Assembly (NCBI RefSeq): GCF_000429765.1
Contig: NZ_AUCM01000005.1
Coordinates: 186,001-250,000 of the forward strand
Source of the DNA: Gemmobacter nectariphilus DSM 15620
GTDB lineage: Bacteria > Pseudomonadota > Alphaproteobacteria > Rhodobacterales > Rhodobacteraceae
DNA length: 64,000 nt
Direction of reading: 5' to 3'
The notes beneath the pieces were generated by a model. The model had not been told where the DNA came from and did no database searches. It saw nothing but the letters and a program-made list of their open reading frames with translations. Position 1 is the first letter of the stretch. Each line of letters opens with the position of its first letter. Of this stretch, positions 51,345 to 60,950 are shown piece by piece. Position numbers and translations under genes: made by a program.

Positions 51345-51977
51345 ATGACCGAAACCGCACGTCCGATGCGTCGGCAAGAGATACGCGAACAGAACGAACG
51401 GCTTATTTTGCAGGCAGCCGAAAAAGTCTTTGCCGAGGCAGGCTTTGGCGGGGCCACCATGCAGCTGATCGCCGATGTGGCCGGGCTGCCCAAGGCAAAT
51501 CTGCACTATTATTTTGCAACCAAGGAAGACCTCTATCGCCGCGTGGTGCAGGAGATCTTTGAAATCTGGCTGCGCGCCGCCGATGCGATGGACGATGCCG
51601 AAGGCCCGGCCCAAGGGATCGCCGCCTATATCGACGCCAAGATGGAAATCAGCCGCCGCCACCCGCACGGGTCCAAGGTCTGGGCCTCCGAGGTGATGCA
51701 CGGCGCGCCGGTGATCCAGGACTATCTGGAAACCACCCTGCGCAACTGGACCGAAGGGCGCATCGCGGTGATCAACCGCTGGATCGCTGACGGACGCATG
51801 GCCCCCGTGGACCCGCGCCATCTGCTTTACATGCTGTGGGCAACCACCCAGCATTATGCCGATTTCAGCCACCAGATCGAGACGCTGAACGGCGGCGCGC
51901 CGCTGACCGATCGCCAGTGGGCCGAGGCGAAAGCCAGCGTCAAGACGATCATCCTGCGCGGGATCGGTGTGATCTGA
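51345..51977 (+). CDS. TetR-family regulator, RutR-like (210 aa)
   Basis: The N-terminal HTH reads RLILQAAEKVFAEAGFGGAT, MQLIADVAGLPKANLHYYFA, closely RutR-like. The C-terminal ligand domain contains the WASEVMHGAPVIQDYLE and MLWATTQHYADFSHQIETLN segments typical of the YcdC/RutR group, in which uracil is the effector. It is divergent from the pyrimidine/hydantoin operon with two matching operators between, so it very likely represses that operon until a pyrimidine binds. Confidence 0.92.
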   Translation: MTETARPMRRQEIREQNERLILQAAEKVFAEAGFGGATMQLIADVAGLPKANLHYYFATKEDLYRRVVQEIFEIWLRAADAMDDAEGPAQGIAAYIDAKMEISRRHPHGSKVWASEVMHGAPVIQDYLETTLRNWTEGRIAVINRWIADGRMAPVDPRHLLYMLWATTQHYADFSHQIETLNGGAPLTDRQWAEAKASVKTIILRGIGVI

Positions 51978-52071
51978 CCAAGGGTTGCGGTCGCTGCAAC
52001 GCAGCGTTCCCTTGCTGCGGTTGTGGTTTTCCGTCATGCTGCGCCGCAGTATGGCCGTCCAGGAGAATGCG

Positions 52072-53142
52072 ATGACCCCGTCTGAAACATCGCGGCCGAT
52101 CAGACTTGCCTTGCAGGGGGGCGGATCGCACGGGGCATTGGCCTGGGGGGTGCTGGATCGCCTGCTGCAAGATCCCCGGCTGCACATCGACCAGATCAGC
52201 GGCACCAGCGCCGGGGCGATGAACGCCGTCGTTCTGGCCGCCGCCTACGAATCCGGTGGCCCCGAAGGCGCCCGCGCCGCGCTGGCGCGCTTTTGGGAAG
52301 CGATCAGCGAGGCTGCGCGCTTTTCCCCGATGCAGCCTGCACCCTGGGATCGGCTGCTAGGCAACGATTCGCTGGACAATTCGCCCGCCTATCTGATGCT
52401 GGATGGCCTGAGCCGCATGTTCTCGCCCTATGAGCTGAACCCGCTGGGGCTGAACCCCTTGCAGGATCTGGTCGCGGAACATGTCGATTTCGCCGCGCTG
52501 AACCGCTGCAAGGCGATCCGGGTGCATGTCACCGCCACCAGCGTGCGCACCGGCCAGGCGCGCACCTTTTCCACGGGCGAGCTGTCCGCCGATGCCGTCA
52601 TGGCCTCGGCCTGCCTGCCGCAGATGTACAAGGCCGTCGAAATCGACGGCGAGGCCTATTGGGACGGCGGCTTTTCCGCCAATCCGGCGATCTTTCCGCT
52701 GGTGGGCGACGGAGGCAGCAACGATGTGCTGATCGTGCAGCTGAACCCGATGATCCGCGACGAAATCCCCCGCACCGCGCGCGAGATCATCAACCGGATG
52801 AACGAGATCAGCTTCAACACCAGCCTTCTCAAGGAGTTGCGTACGCTCGATCTGCTGCGGCAGCTGTCCGAACAGGGCCGCGTCGATCTGCGCGGCGAGG
52901 TGCGGCTGCACATGATCCACTGCGGCGAGGATCTGCGCGAGCTGGCAGCCTCGAGCAAGATGAACGCCGACTGGGCCTATCTGCAAAAGCTGTTCGAGCG
53001 CGGCCGCGCCTGGGCGGATGACTGGCTGGAACGCCATTTCGCCGATGTCGGACAGCGGTCCTCGTTCAGCCTCGAGCGGCTGTTCAGCCCGCATCATCGG
53101 CCGGGCGGTCTCGCCCCGCTGACGCCGCGCGACCTGGCCTGA
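52072..53142 (+). CDS. Patatin-like phospholipase (356 aa)
   Basis: The Ser-Asp dyad hydrolase shows the oxyanion hole ALQGGGSHGALAWG, the nucleophile Ser46 in ISGTSAGAMNAV and the catalytic Asp in YWDGGFSANPAIFP. The ATG at 52072 follows CCAGGAGAATGCG. No signal peptide or membrane helix is seen, so it is probably cytoplasmic or peripheral. Related bacterial proteins act on phospholipids or are linked to polyhydroxyalkanoate granules; which applies here is not shown. Confidence 0.92.
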   Translation: MTPSETSRPIRLALQGGGSHGALAWGVLDRLLQDPRLHIDQISGTSAGAMNAVVLAAAYESGGPEGARAALARFWEAISEAARFSPMQPAPWDRLLGNDSLDNSPAYLMLDGLSRMFSPYELNPLGLNPLQDLVAEHVDFAALNRCKAIRVHVTATSVRTGQARTFSTGELSADAVMASACLPQMYKAVEIDGEAYWDGGFSANPAIFPLVGDGGSNDVLIVQLNPMIRDEIPRTAREIINRMNEISFNTSLLKELRTLDLLRQLSEQGRVDLRGEVRLHMIHCGEDLRELAASSKMNADWAYLQKLFERGRAWADDWLERHFADVGQRSSFSLERLFSPHHRPGGLAPLTPRDLA

Positions 53143-53250
53143 CACCCGGCCGGGCAAGAAAGTTGCGTAACGTCGCGCCCAAATGACGCATTGCAGCACT
53201 TGACGCCACGGTAGCAGGTGCCAATGATCCCGCCCGAGCGAGGGGGAGCC

Positions 53251-53886
53251 ATGCAGACGGTACTTTATGACTACTGGCGGTCATCGGCCAGCTACCGTGT
53301 GCGTATTGCGCTGGGGCTTGCCGGGCTGGACTGGCGGGCCGTCTCGGTCGATCTGCTGACGGGGGAAAACCGCGGGGCCGACAATCTGGCGCGCAACCCG
53401 CAAGGGCTTGTTCCGACGCTGGAGATTGACGGGCTGCGCCTGACGCAATCGCTGGCGATCATTGAATATCTGGATGAAACGCGCGGCCTTGGCCTGCTGC
53501 CGGCCGATGCGGCCGGCAAGGCGCGGGTGCGCGCGCTTGCTTATGCCATTGCCATGGAAATCCACCCGGTCTGCAACCTGTCGGTTGCGCGCCATGCCGT
53601 TCAGGCCTCGGGCGGTGCGATCACCATGGAAAGCTGGATGGCCCGGTTCATCGGCCCCGGCCTTGCCGCCTTTGACCAGATGCTCGACAGCCCCGCCACC
53701 GGCCGGTTCTGCCATGGCGACAGACCGACGCTGGCCGACCTGTGCCTTGTGCCGCAGATGTATAATGCCGCCCGCTGGGGGATCGACACCGCGGGCCTGA
53801 CCCGCATCGGCGCCATCATGGCCGCCATGAACGACATTCCGGCCGTCCAGGCGGCCCATCCCGACCACTTCAAACCAGAAAGCTGA
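53251..53886 (+). CDS. maiA: Maleylacetoacetate isomerase, zeta-class glutathione transferase (211 aa)
   Basis: The zeta-class glutathione site is VLYDYWRSSASYRVRIALGL (residues 3-22), followed by NPQGLVPTLEIDGLRLTQSL and the C-terminal all-helical domain with FCHGDRPTLADLCLVPQMYN. The enzyme isomerises maleylacetoacetate in tyrosine or homogentisate breakdown. It is three bases ahead of a thiolase gene. No fumarylacetoacetase is adjacent, so a general isomerase/detoxification role is possible. Confidence 0.92.
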   Translation: MQTVLYDYWRSSASYRVRIALGLAGLDWRAVSVDLLTGENRGADNLARNPQGLVPTLEIDGLRLTQSLAIIEYLDETRGLGLLPADAAGKARVRALAYAIAMEIHPVCNLSVARHAVQASGGAITMESWMARFIGPGLAAFDQMLDSPATGRFCHGDRPTLADLCLVPQMYNAARWGIDTAGLTRIGAIMAAMNDIPAVQAAHPDHFKPES

Positions 53887-53889
53887 CAC

Positions 53890-55065
53890 ATGTCCGATAT
53901 CGTCATCCTCTCCGGCGCGCGCACCGCCATTGGCACCTTCGGGGGTAGCCTGTCGTCGCTGCCGCCGACCGAAACCGCCACCATCGTCACCAAGGCGGCG
54001 ATGGAGCGGGCCGGGATCGACCCCGCGCAGATCGGCCATGTGGTCTTTGGCCATGTCATCAACACCGAACCGCGCGACATGTATCTGTCGCGCGTCGCCG
54101 CCATTCAGGCCGGCATCCCCGAGGCAACGCCGGCGATGAACGTCAACCGCCTGTGCGGGTCGGGCGCGCAGGCCATCGTGTCGGCGGCGCAGGCCCTGAT
54201 GCTGGGCGATGCCGATTTCGCCCTGGCCGGCGGCGCCGAGGCGATGAGCCGCGCGCCCTATTCGATGCCCGCCGTCCGCTTTGGCCAGAAGATGGGCGAC
54301 ACCAAGGCGGTGGACATGCTGACCGCGACCCTGTCCTGCCCCTTTGGCACCGGCCACATGGGCGTGACGGCGGAAAACGTCGCCGCGGATACCGGCATCA
54401 CCCGCGCCGATCAGGATGCCTTTGCGCTGGAAAGCCAGAAGCGTGCGGCTGCGGCCATCGCGGCGGGCTATTTCGCCGACCAGATCGTTCCGGTCGAGCT
54501 GAAGACCCGCAAGGGCGTTGAAGAGTTCAAGGTCGACGAACACCCCAAGGCCACCAGCCCCGAGGCGCTGGCCGGTCTCAAGGCCGTGTTCCAGAAGGAT
54601 GGCACCGTGACCGCCGGCAATGCCAGCGGCATCAATGACGGTGCTGCCGCGCTGGTGCTGGCCCGCGCCGATGCCGCCGAAAAGGCTGGCCTCAAGCCGC
54701 GCGCGCGGATCATCGGCTATGCCCATGCCGGGGTTGCCCCGCGCGTGATGGGCATCGGCCCGATCCCGGCGGTGCAGAACCTGCTGGCGCGCACCGGCCT
54801 GACGGTTGCCGATTTCGACGTGATCGAATCGAACGAGGCCTTTGCGGCCCAGGCCATTGCGGTCAACCGCGCGCTGGGGCTGGATGCGGCCAAGGTCAAC
54901 CCGAACGGCGGCGCCATCGCGCTTGGCCACCCGGTCGGCGCCACCGGCGCGATCATCACCATCAAGGCGCTGCATGAGCTGGAGCGCACCGGCGGCAAGC
55001 GCGCGCTGATCACCATGTGCATCGGCGGCGGTCAGGGCATTGCCCTGGCGATCGAGCGGATCTGA
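53890..55065 (+). CDS. Acetyl-CoA acetyltransferase (thiolase) (391 aa)
   Basis: The acyl-accepting Cys is in [20 protein letters not shown], the second-site motif [15 protein letters not shown] carries the His, and the C-terminal Cys is in [13 protein letters not shown]. Length and sequence are those of biosynthetic thiolases such as PhaA, AtoB and BktB. It condenses or cleaves acetoacetyl-CoA. The link with maiA could reflect acetoacetate disposal after aromatic breakdown. Confidence 0.93.
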   Translation: MSDIVILSGARTAIGTFGGSLSSLPPTETATIVTKAAMERAGIDPAQIGHVVFGHVINTEPRDMYLSRVAAIQAGIPEATPAMNVNRLCGSGAQAIVSAAQALMLGDADFALAGGAEAMSRAPYSMPAVRFGQKMGDTKAVDMLTATLSCPFGTGHMGVTAENVAADTGITRADQDAFALESQKRAAAAIAAGYFADQIVPVELKTRKGVEEFKVDEHPKATSPEALAGLKAVFQKDGTVTAGNASGINDGAAALVLARADAAEKAGLKPRARIIGYAHAGVAPRVMGIGPIPAVQNLLARTGLTVADFDVIESNEAFAAQAIAVNRALGLDAAKVNPNGGAIALGHPVGATGAIITIKALHELERTGGKRALITMCIGGGQGIALAIERI

Positions 55066-55072
55066 GGGCGCA

Positions 55073-55145
55073 GGGGGGCCTTCTGCCCCCCTCGGGCCGG
55101 CAAGCCGGCCCTCACCCCCCGAGGATATTTGGATCAAGGCGAAAG
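55073..55145 (+). repeat. Extragenic mosaic repeat, copy 9 (complete form)
   Basis: Hairpin GGGGGGCC...GCCCCCC, second hairpin GGGCCGGC-AA-GCCGGCCC and core CCCCCGAGGATATTTGGATC (55116) with AAGGCGAAAG. It follows the thiolase gene and reads towards ggt. Confidence 0.78.
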
Positions 55146-55222
55146 GGCAGGTCGGTTTACCGATCTGCCCTTTTCCGTTGCCGGGACGCGCACTAGGCTG
55201 GCCGCGCAACACGGAGGGCAGG

Positions 55223-56809
55223 ATGCGCGATTTCCAGAAGCCGGGGCGCTCGGCGGTCTATGCGATGAACGGGATGTGTGCGACGTCGCATCCGCTGGCG
55301 GCGCGGGTCGCGGTGGATGTGCTGCGCGAGGGTGGCAATGCGGCCGATGCGGCGATCGCGGCGGGCGTGCTGCTGGGGATTTGCGAGCCGCAGATGACCG
55401 GGTTGGGCGGCGATTGCTTTGTGCTGCTGAAACCGGCCGGAGAAGAGCGGATCGTTGCGCTGAACGGATCGGGCCGGGCGCCGGGGGCTTTGTCGGCGGC
55501 CGAGATGCGCGGGCGCGGGCTGGCCACCGTGCCGCTGTATGGCGTCGAGGCTGTGACGGTGCCGGGCGCGGTCGACGCCTTTTGCCGCCTGAACGCCGAC
55601 TGGGGCCGGGTGGATCTGGCGCGGCTGTTGCAGCCCGCGATCGAGGCGGCCGAACAGGGCGTGCCCGTCGCCCCGCGCACCGCGCGCGACTGGGGCGAGG
55701 CGGCGCATCTGCAAGGCGATGCCAGGCGGCATTACCTGCCTTGGGGCCGGGCGCCGCAGGTGGGCGAGCCCTTCCGCGCCCCCGGTCAGGCCGAGGTGCT
55801 GCGCCGCATCGCGCGCGAGGGCCGCGCCGGGTTCTATGAGGGTGAGGTGGCCGAGGACATGGTCGCCAGCCTGCGCGCGCTTGGCGGCTGCCACACGCTG
55901 GAGGATTTCGCCGCCACCGCCTGCGATTACACCGATCCGGTCAGCGGCCCCTATCAGGGGTCCGAGGTGGTCGAGCATCCGCCGAATGGCCAGGGCGCGA
56001 CGGCGCTGTTGATGCTGAACATTCTGGCGCAGTTCGATCTGGCCTCGATGGATCCGTTCGGCGCCGACCGCGCGCATCTGGAGGCCGAGGCGACCAAGCT
56101 GGCCTATGACGCCCGCAACCGATTCATCGCCGATGCCGGGCATACGACGCGGCTGGCGCATATGCTGGCGCCGGAAACGGCGGCGCGGCTGGCCGCGCTG
56201 ATCGACATGCGCCGCGCGATGCCCGCCGCCGCGCCGCTGACCGAGGCGGTGCACAAGGATACGGTCTATCTGACGGTGGTGGACCGCGACGGCATGGCGG
56301 TGTCGCTGATCTATTCGGTGTTCCATGCCTTTGGGTCCGGGCTGGCCTCGGACCGGTTCGGGATCGGGTTCCAGAACCGCGGCGCCGGCTTCGTGCTGAC
56401 CGAGGGGCACCCGAACGAGGCCGCCGGTGGCAAGCGGCCGATGCACACGATCATTCCCGGGATGCTGCGGCAGAACGGCCGGCTGGTGATGCCGTTCGGC
56501 GTGATGGGCGGGGCCTATCAGCCGGCCGGCCATGCGCGGCTGGTGTCGAACCTGCTGGATTACGGGATGGACCCGCAAACCGCCATCGACGCGCCGCGCA
56601 GCTTTACCGGGCCGTTTTCGGGACGCGATGGGCTGCGGCTGGAAACCGGCTATTCCCAGGCGGTGTTCGACGATCTGGCGGCGCGGGGCCATGCGGTTTC
56701 GTGGTCAGAAGAGCCGCTGGGCGGCGCGCAGGCGATCTGGCTGCATGGGTCGGGCGTGCTGGAAGGTGCCTCGGACCCGCGCAAGGATGGCTGCGCGCTG
56801 GGGTATTGA
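55223..56809 (+). CDS. Gamma-glutamyltransferase family protein (528 aa)
   Basis: An N-terminal-nucleophile hydrolase. The self-processing Thr is in AVHKDTVYLTVVDRDGMAVS, and the large-subunit segment EGGNAADAAIAAGVLLGICE and the small-subunit FGIGFQNRGAGFVL fit the family. No signal peptide is seen, so the enzyme is probably cytoplasmic, unlike periplasmic E. coli Ggt. It may act on gamma-glutamyl compounds or as an acylase. The ATG at 55223 follows GGAGGGCAGG. Confidence 0.9.
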   Translation: MRDFQKPGRSAVYAMNGMCATSHPLAARVAVDVLREGGNAADAAIAAGVLLGICEPQMTGLGGDCFVLLKPAGEERIVALNGSGRAPGALSAAEMRGRGLATVPLYGVEAVTVPGAVDAFCRLNADWGRVDLARLLQPAIEAAEQGVPVAPRTARDWGEAAHLQGDARRHYLPWGRAPQVGEPFRAPGQAEVLRRIAREGRAGFYEGEVAEDMVASLRALGGCHTLEDFAATACDYTDPVSGPYQGSEVVEHPPNGQGATALLMLNILAQFDLASMDPFGADRAHLEAEATKLAYDARNRFIADAGHTTRLAHMLAPETAARLAALIDMRRAMPAAAPLTEAVHKDTVYLTVVDRDGMAVSLIYSVFHAFGSGLASDRFGIGFQNRGAGFVLTEGHPNEAAGGKRPMHTIIPGMLRQNGRLVMPFGVMGGAYQPAGHARLVSNLLDYGMDPQTAIDAPRSFTGPFSGRDGLRLETGYSQAVFDDLAARGHAVSWSEEPLGGAQAIWLHGSGVLEGASDPRKDGCALGY

Positions 56810-56920
56810 CTGTCGGCAAGCCCTGTCCGGCGCGGGCAGGGCTTTCAGCAGGATGCGCCGGACAGCGCGACAGGGACGGGGCGGACAGACCGCACGATGT
56901 GGCCGGCCGGGGCCTTGGGC

Positions 56921-56944
56921 AGGGATATTTGGATCAAGGCGAAA
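56921..56944 (+). repeat. Extragenic mosaic repeat core, copy 10
   Basis: AGGGATATTTGGATCAAGGC and GAAA, reading towards glcD, without the upstream hairpins. Confidence 0.68.
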
Positions 56945-56977
56945 GCCGGGGCCGGTTTGCGCTTGCCCGGCGGTGGA

Positions 56978-57008
56978 AACTGGTTATTTTACCTGACCAG
57001 TTGTCAGG
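56978..57008. promoter_or_regulatory. Nested palindromes before glcD
   Basis: AACTGGT (56978-56984) pairs with ACCAGTT (56996-57002), and CCTGAC (56992-56997) with GTCAGG (57003-57008). The TGGT/ACCA arms resemble operators of FCD regulators such as those controlling glycolate or lactate genes. No such regulator adjoins glcD. Confidence 0.5.
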
Positions 57009-57017
57009 GAGCCCGCC

Positions 57018-58451
57018 ATGGACATGCCAGCCCCGAATGCCGCCGTTCTGGCGCGCAAGGACCGGATCGTCACGCGGCTGCGCAGCGTGTTGCCCGCCGA
57101 TGCCGTGATCTCGGACGGGGCAGAGCTGCGCGTCTATGAATGCGATGCGCTGACCGCCTATCGCTGCCCGCCGCTGGCGGCCGTGCTGCCCCGGTCCACC
57201 GCCGAGGTTTCCGCCGTGCTGCGCATCTGCCATGAGGAAGGCGTGCCGGTGGTGCCGCGGGGGTCGGGAACCTCGCTGGCCGGGGGGGCGATGCCGACGG
57301 CGGATGCGGTGATCCTGGGGGTCGCGCGCATGAATGCGGTGCTGGAGGTGGATTACCCCAACCGCTTCATCCGGGTCGAGGCCGGGCGGACCAACCTGTC
57401 GGTGACCGGCGCGGTCGAGGCGGACGGGTTCTTTTACGCCCCCGACCCGTCGAGCCAGCTGGCCTGCGCGATTGCCGGCAATATCGCGATGAACTCGGGC
57501 GGGGCGCATTGTCTGAAATACGGGGTGACGACCAACAACCTGCTGGGCGTCACGCTGGTGCAGATGGATGGCACGGTGGTCGAGATTGGCGGGCCGTTCA
57601 TGGATGCGGGGGGGATCGACCTGCTGGGTGTGATCTGCGGGTCCGAAGGTCAGCTGGGCGTGGTGACCGAGGCGACCTTGCGCATCCTGCCCAAGCCCGA
57701 AGGCGCGCGGCCGGTGCTGATTGCCTTTGACTCGAACGAGGTGGCCGGGGCCTGCGTGTCGGACATCATCAAGGCGGGCGTCTTGCCGGTGGCGATAGAA
57801 TTCATGGACCGCCCTTGCATCGAGGCCTGCGAGGCCTTTGCCAAGGCGGGCTATCCGATGACCGAGGCGCTGCTGATCGTCGAGGTCGAAGGATCGGACG
57901 CCGAAATCGCCGAGCAACTTGGCCTGATCGCCCAGATCGCACGGCGCCATGACCCGGTGGAGTTCCGCGAGGCGCAGACCGAGGACGAGGCGCGGCGCAT
58001 CTGGCTGGGGCGCAAGTCGGCCTTTGGCGCCATGGGGCAGATCAACGATTACATCTGCCTGGACGGCACGATCCCGGTGTCGGAGCTGCCGCGCGTCTTG
58101 CGCCGGATTGGCGAATTGAGCCGCGAGTTCGGGCTGGATGTGGCGAATGTGTTCCATGCCGGGGATGGCAACATGCATCCGCTGATCCTGTTCGACGCCA
58201 ACAAGCCCGGCGATCTGGAGCTGTGCGAGGCCTTGGGGGCCGAAATCCTGAAGCTGTGTGTCGAGGTGGGCGGCTGTCTGACCGGCGAGCATGGCGTGGG
58301 GATTGAAAAGCGCGATCTGATGGCGGTGCAATATGCGCCGCAGGATCTGGAAGCGCAGATGCGGGTCAAGGATGTGTTCGATCCGGGCTGGTTGCTGAAC
58401 CCCGCCAAGGTGTTTCCGCTGGGCGCCTCGGCCGGGCGGCGGGCGGGTTGA
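57018..58451 (+). CDS. glcD: Glycolate oxidase subunit GlcD, FAD-linked (477 aa)
   Basis: GlcD oxidises glycolate to glyoxylate. The FAD_binding_4 domain has VVPRGSGTSLAGGAMPTADA and the DPSSQLACAIAGNIAMNSGG motif; the C-terminal domain has VFHAGDGNMHPLILFD and the LTGEHGVGIEKRDLM segment. Length is typical. It starts at 57018 after TCAGGGAGCCCGCC, and forms an operon with glcE and glcF. Confidence 0.96.
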   Translation: MDMPAPNAAVLARKDRIVTRLRSVLPADAVISDGAELRVYECDALTAYRCPPLAAVLPRSTAEVSAVLRICHEEGVPVVPRGSGTSLAGGAMPTADAVILGVARMNAVLEVDYPNRFIRVEAGRTNLSVTGAVEADGFFYAPDPSSQLACAIAGNIAMNSGGAHCLKYGVTTNNLLGVTLVQMDGTVVEIGGPFMDAGGIDLLGVICGSEGQLGVVTEATLRILPKPEGARPVLIAFDSNEVAGACVSDIIKAGVLPVAIEFMDRPCIEACEAFAKAGYPMTEALLIVEVEGSDAEIAEQLGLIAQIARRHDPVEFREAQTEDEARRIWLGRKSAFGAMGQINDYICLDGTIPVSELPRVLRRIGELSREFGLDVANVFHAGDGNMHPLILFDANKPGDLELCEALGAEILKLCVEVGGCLTGEHGVGIEKRDLMAVQYAPQDLEAQMRVKDVFDPGWLLNPAKVFPLGASAGRRAG

Positions 58452-58460
58452 GACTGCGGG

Positions 58461-58515
58461 CCAAAGGGGCTGTCTGCCCCTTTGGAAACCCCGAGGATAT
58501 TTTCGGACAGATGAA
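58461..58515 (+). repeat. Extragenic mosaic repeat, copy 11
   Basis: A perfect hairpin with arms CCAAAGGGGC and GCCCCTTTGG (58461-58485) followed by ACCCCGAGGATATTTTCGGA and CAGATGA. It lies inside the glc operon, between glcD and glcE, so it may tune expression. Confidence 0.75.
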
Positions 58516-58526
58516 GGGGCAGCAGG

Positions 58527-59594
58527 ATGCGGCCTGAGACGGAAAGCGAAATGGCCGAGGCGGTGCGCGGGGCGGCCGGGCCTTTGGTCGTGCGCGGAGG
58601 GGGCACGCGGGGGCTGGGCGCGCCGGCAGGCGAGGTGCTGGAGACGGGCGGGCTGTCGGGGGTGACCCTGTATGAGCCGGGCGCGCTGACGCTGGTGGCG
58701 CGGGCTGGCACGCCGCTCGTCGAGATCGAGGCCCTGCTGGCGGCCGAGGGGCAGCGGCTGGCCTTTGAGGTGCCGGATATGCGGGGCCTGTTGGGGCGTC
58801 AGGGGCACAGCACCATTGGCGGGGTGATGGCGGCCAATGCCAGCGGGCCGCGCCGGGTTCAGGCCGGGGCGGCGCGGGATTTCCTGCTGGGGGTGCGGTT
58901 CGTCGACGGGCGCGGCACCATCGTCAAGAATGGCGGGCGGGTGATGAAGAATGTCACCGGCTATGATCTGGTCAAGCTGCTGGCGGGCAGTCATGGCACG
59001 CTTGGGGTGTTGAGCGAGGTCAGCCTGAAGGTGCTGCCCGCGCCGGCGGCGCAGGCAACGCTGGTGCTGGACGGGCTGTCCGACGCCGAGGCGGTGACGG
59101 CGATGGCCCGGGCGCTGGGATCGCCCTATGACGTGACGGGGGCCGCGCATTGGCCAGGGCGCGGGACGTTCCTGCGGATCGAGGGTCTGGCGGCGCAGGT
59201 CGCCTATCGCGCGGGGCGGTTGCAGGCGCTGCTGGGCGGGCGGATCGAGGAGCAGGGCCCGTGGGAGCAGATCCGCGATGTCGCGCCGTTCCATGGCCAG
59301 CCGGGCGATGTGTGGCGGCTGTCGGTCAAGCCTTCGGACGCGCCGGGATTGGTGGCGAAGGCCGGGGCCATCGGGGTGCTGTATGACTGGGGGGGCGGGC
59401 TGGTCTGGCTGCTGGTGGCGCCTGGCACCGATCTGAGGGCACGGCTGGGGGCGTTTCAGGGCCATGCAACCTTGATCCGGGGCACGGGCCAGCCGGTGTT
59501 CCAGCCCGAACCTGCGCCGGTGGCGGCGCTGACGGCCGGGCTGCGGGCCGAATTCGACCCGCGCGGGATCTTCAACGCCGGACTGATGGGGTAG
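58527..59594 (+). CDS. glcE: Glycolate oxidase subunit GlcE (355 aa)
   Basis: GlcE is a second FAD-domain subunit. The flavin pattern reads LVVRGGGTRGLGAPAGEVLE, then GHSTIGGVMAANASGPRRVQ and NGGRVMKNVTGYDLVKLLAG, all family hallmarks. It is needed for an active complex, though its exact catalytic role is less clear than that of GlcD. The start at 58527 follows GGGGCAGCAGG. Confidence 0.95.
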   Translation: MRPETESEMAEAVRGAAGPLVVRGGGTRGLGAPAGEVLETGGLSGVTLYEPGALTLVARAGTPLVEIEALLAAEGQRLAFEVPDMRGLLGRQGHSTIGGVMAANASGPRRVQAGAARDFLLGVRFVDGRGTIVKNGGRVMKNVTGYDLVKLLAGSHGTLGVLSEVSLKVLPAPAAQATLVLDGLSDAEAVTAMARALGSPYDVTGAAHWPGRGTFLRIEGLAAQVAYRAGRLQALLGGRIEEQGPWEQIRDVAPFHGQPGDVWRLSVKPSDAPGLVAKAGAIGVLYDWGGGLVWLLVAPGTDLRARLGAFQGHATLIRGTGQPVFQPEPAPVAALTAGLRAEFDPRGIFNAGLMG

Positions 59595-59598
59595 AGCG

Positions 59599-60891
59599 AT
59601 GCAGACCACTTTCACCCCCGAACAGCTGGCCGACCCCGGCATCGCCCGCGCCAACGAGATCCTGCGCGCCTGCGTGCATTGCGGGTTCTGCACCGCGACT
59701 TGCCCGACCTATCAGGTGCTGGGGGACGAGCTGGACAGCCCGCGCGGCCGGATCTACCTGATCAAGGACATGCTGGAACAGGGTCGCCCGGCCGATGAAA
59801 AGACGGTCAAGCATGTCGACCGCTGCCTGTCGTGCCTGGCCTGCATGACGACCTGCCCGAGCGGGGTGCATTACATGCATCTGGTCGACCATGCGCGCGA
59901 GCATATCGAACGGACCTACAAGCGCCCGTTCATGGACCGCGCGTTGCGCGCGGTTCTGGCGCGGATCATTCCCTATCCGGGGCGGTTCCGGCTGGCGCTG
60001 GGGCTGGCGAAACTGGGGCGGCCCTTTGCCGCGCTGCTGCCTGATGCGCGGCTGCGGGCGATGATTGCCATGGCACCAAAGACCATCCCCCCGGTCAGCC
60101 GCAATGACGATCCGCAAAGCTTTCCGGCGCAAGGCACGCCGCGGATGCGCGTCGCGCTGATGACCGGCTGCGCACAAAAGGCGCTGAACACCGACATCAA
60201 CGATGCCACCATCCGCCTGCTGCGCCGGCTGGGATGTGAGGTGGTGGTCGCCAAGGGCGCCGGCTGCTGCGGGGCACTGACCCATCATATGGGCAAGGCC
60301 GATCTGTCGCACGCCAGCGCGGCGCAGAACATCAACGCCTGGATGGCGGAAAAGCGGGCGGCGGGGCTGGACCATATCGTCATCAACACCAGTGGCTGCG
60401 GCACGACGGTCAAGGATTACGGCCACATGTTCCGCACCGATCCAGAGCTGGCCCAGGATGCGGCGACGGTGGCGGGCATGGCGCTGGATATTTCCGAGCT
60501 GCTGGTCAAGCTGGGCATCCCCGAAGGCGCCGCCAAGGGGCTGCGGGTTGCCTACCACGCCGCCTGTTCGCTGCAACATGGCCAGCAGGTCAAGACGGCG
60601 CCCAAGGATCTGCTGAAACGGGCCGGTTTCGAGGTGGTGGAGCCCGCCGACAGCCACCTGTGCTGTGGCAGCGCGGGCACCTATAACCTGCTTCAGCCCG
60701 AGATTTCGGCCCAGCTCAAGGCGCGCAAGGTGGCAACGCTGGAGGCGCGGCAGCCCGATATCATCGCGGCCGGGAATATCGGCTGCATGATGCAGATCGG
60801 GTCGGGCACCGGGGTGCCGGTGGTGCATACGGTCGAATTGCTGGACTGGGCCACGGGGGGGCCGAAACCGCGCGCCTTGACGCCGGGCTGA
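59599..60891 (+). CDS. glcF: Glycolate oxidase iron-sulfur subunit GlcF (430 aa)
   Basis: Two [4Fe-4S] motifs, CVHCGFCTATCP and CLSCLACMTTCP, lie in the first 100 residues. Two CCG domains follow, around AKGAGCCGALTHHMGKADLS and DSHLCCGSAGTYNLLQPEIS. It passes electrons from GlcD to the respiratory quinone pool at the membrane. The start is five bases after glcE. Confidence 0.96.
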   Translation: MQTTFTPEQLADPGIARANEILRACVHCGFCTATCPTYQVLGDELDSPRGRIYLIKDMLEQGRPADEKTVKHVDRCLSCLACMTTCPSGVHYMHLVDHAREHIERTYKRPFMDRALRAVLARIIPYPGRFRLALGLAKLGRPFAALLPDARLRAMIAMAPKTIPPVSRNDDPQSFPAQGTPRMRVALMTGCAQKALNTDINDATIRLLRRLGCEVVVAKGAGCCGALTHHMGKADLSHASAAQNINAWMAEKRAAGLDHIVINTSGCGTTVKDYGHMFRTDPELAQDAATVAGMALDISELLVKLGIPEGAAKGLRVAYHAACSLQHGQQVKTAPKDLLKRAGFEVVEPADSHLCCGSAGTYNLLQPEISAQLKARKVATLEARQPDIIAAGNIGCMMQIGSGTGVPVVHTVELLDWATGGPKPRALTPG

Positions 60892-60950
60892 ACCTGCCCA
60901 ACTTTCGCCATGCCGAGCCGCTACGCAGGCCCGCGAACCCGGAGACTGCC

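Noticed and set aside
56934-59693. 919-codon minus-strand frame
   Set aside because: It is antisense to glcD and glcE, both clearly real.
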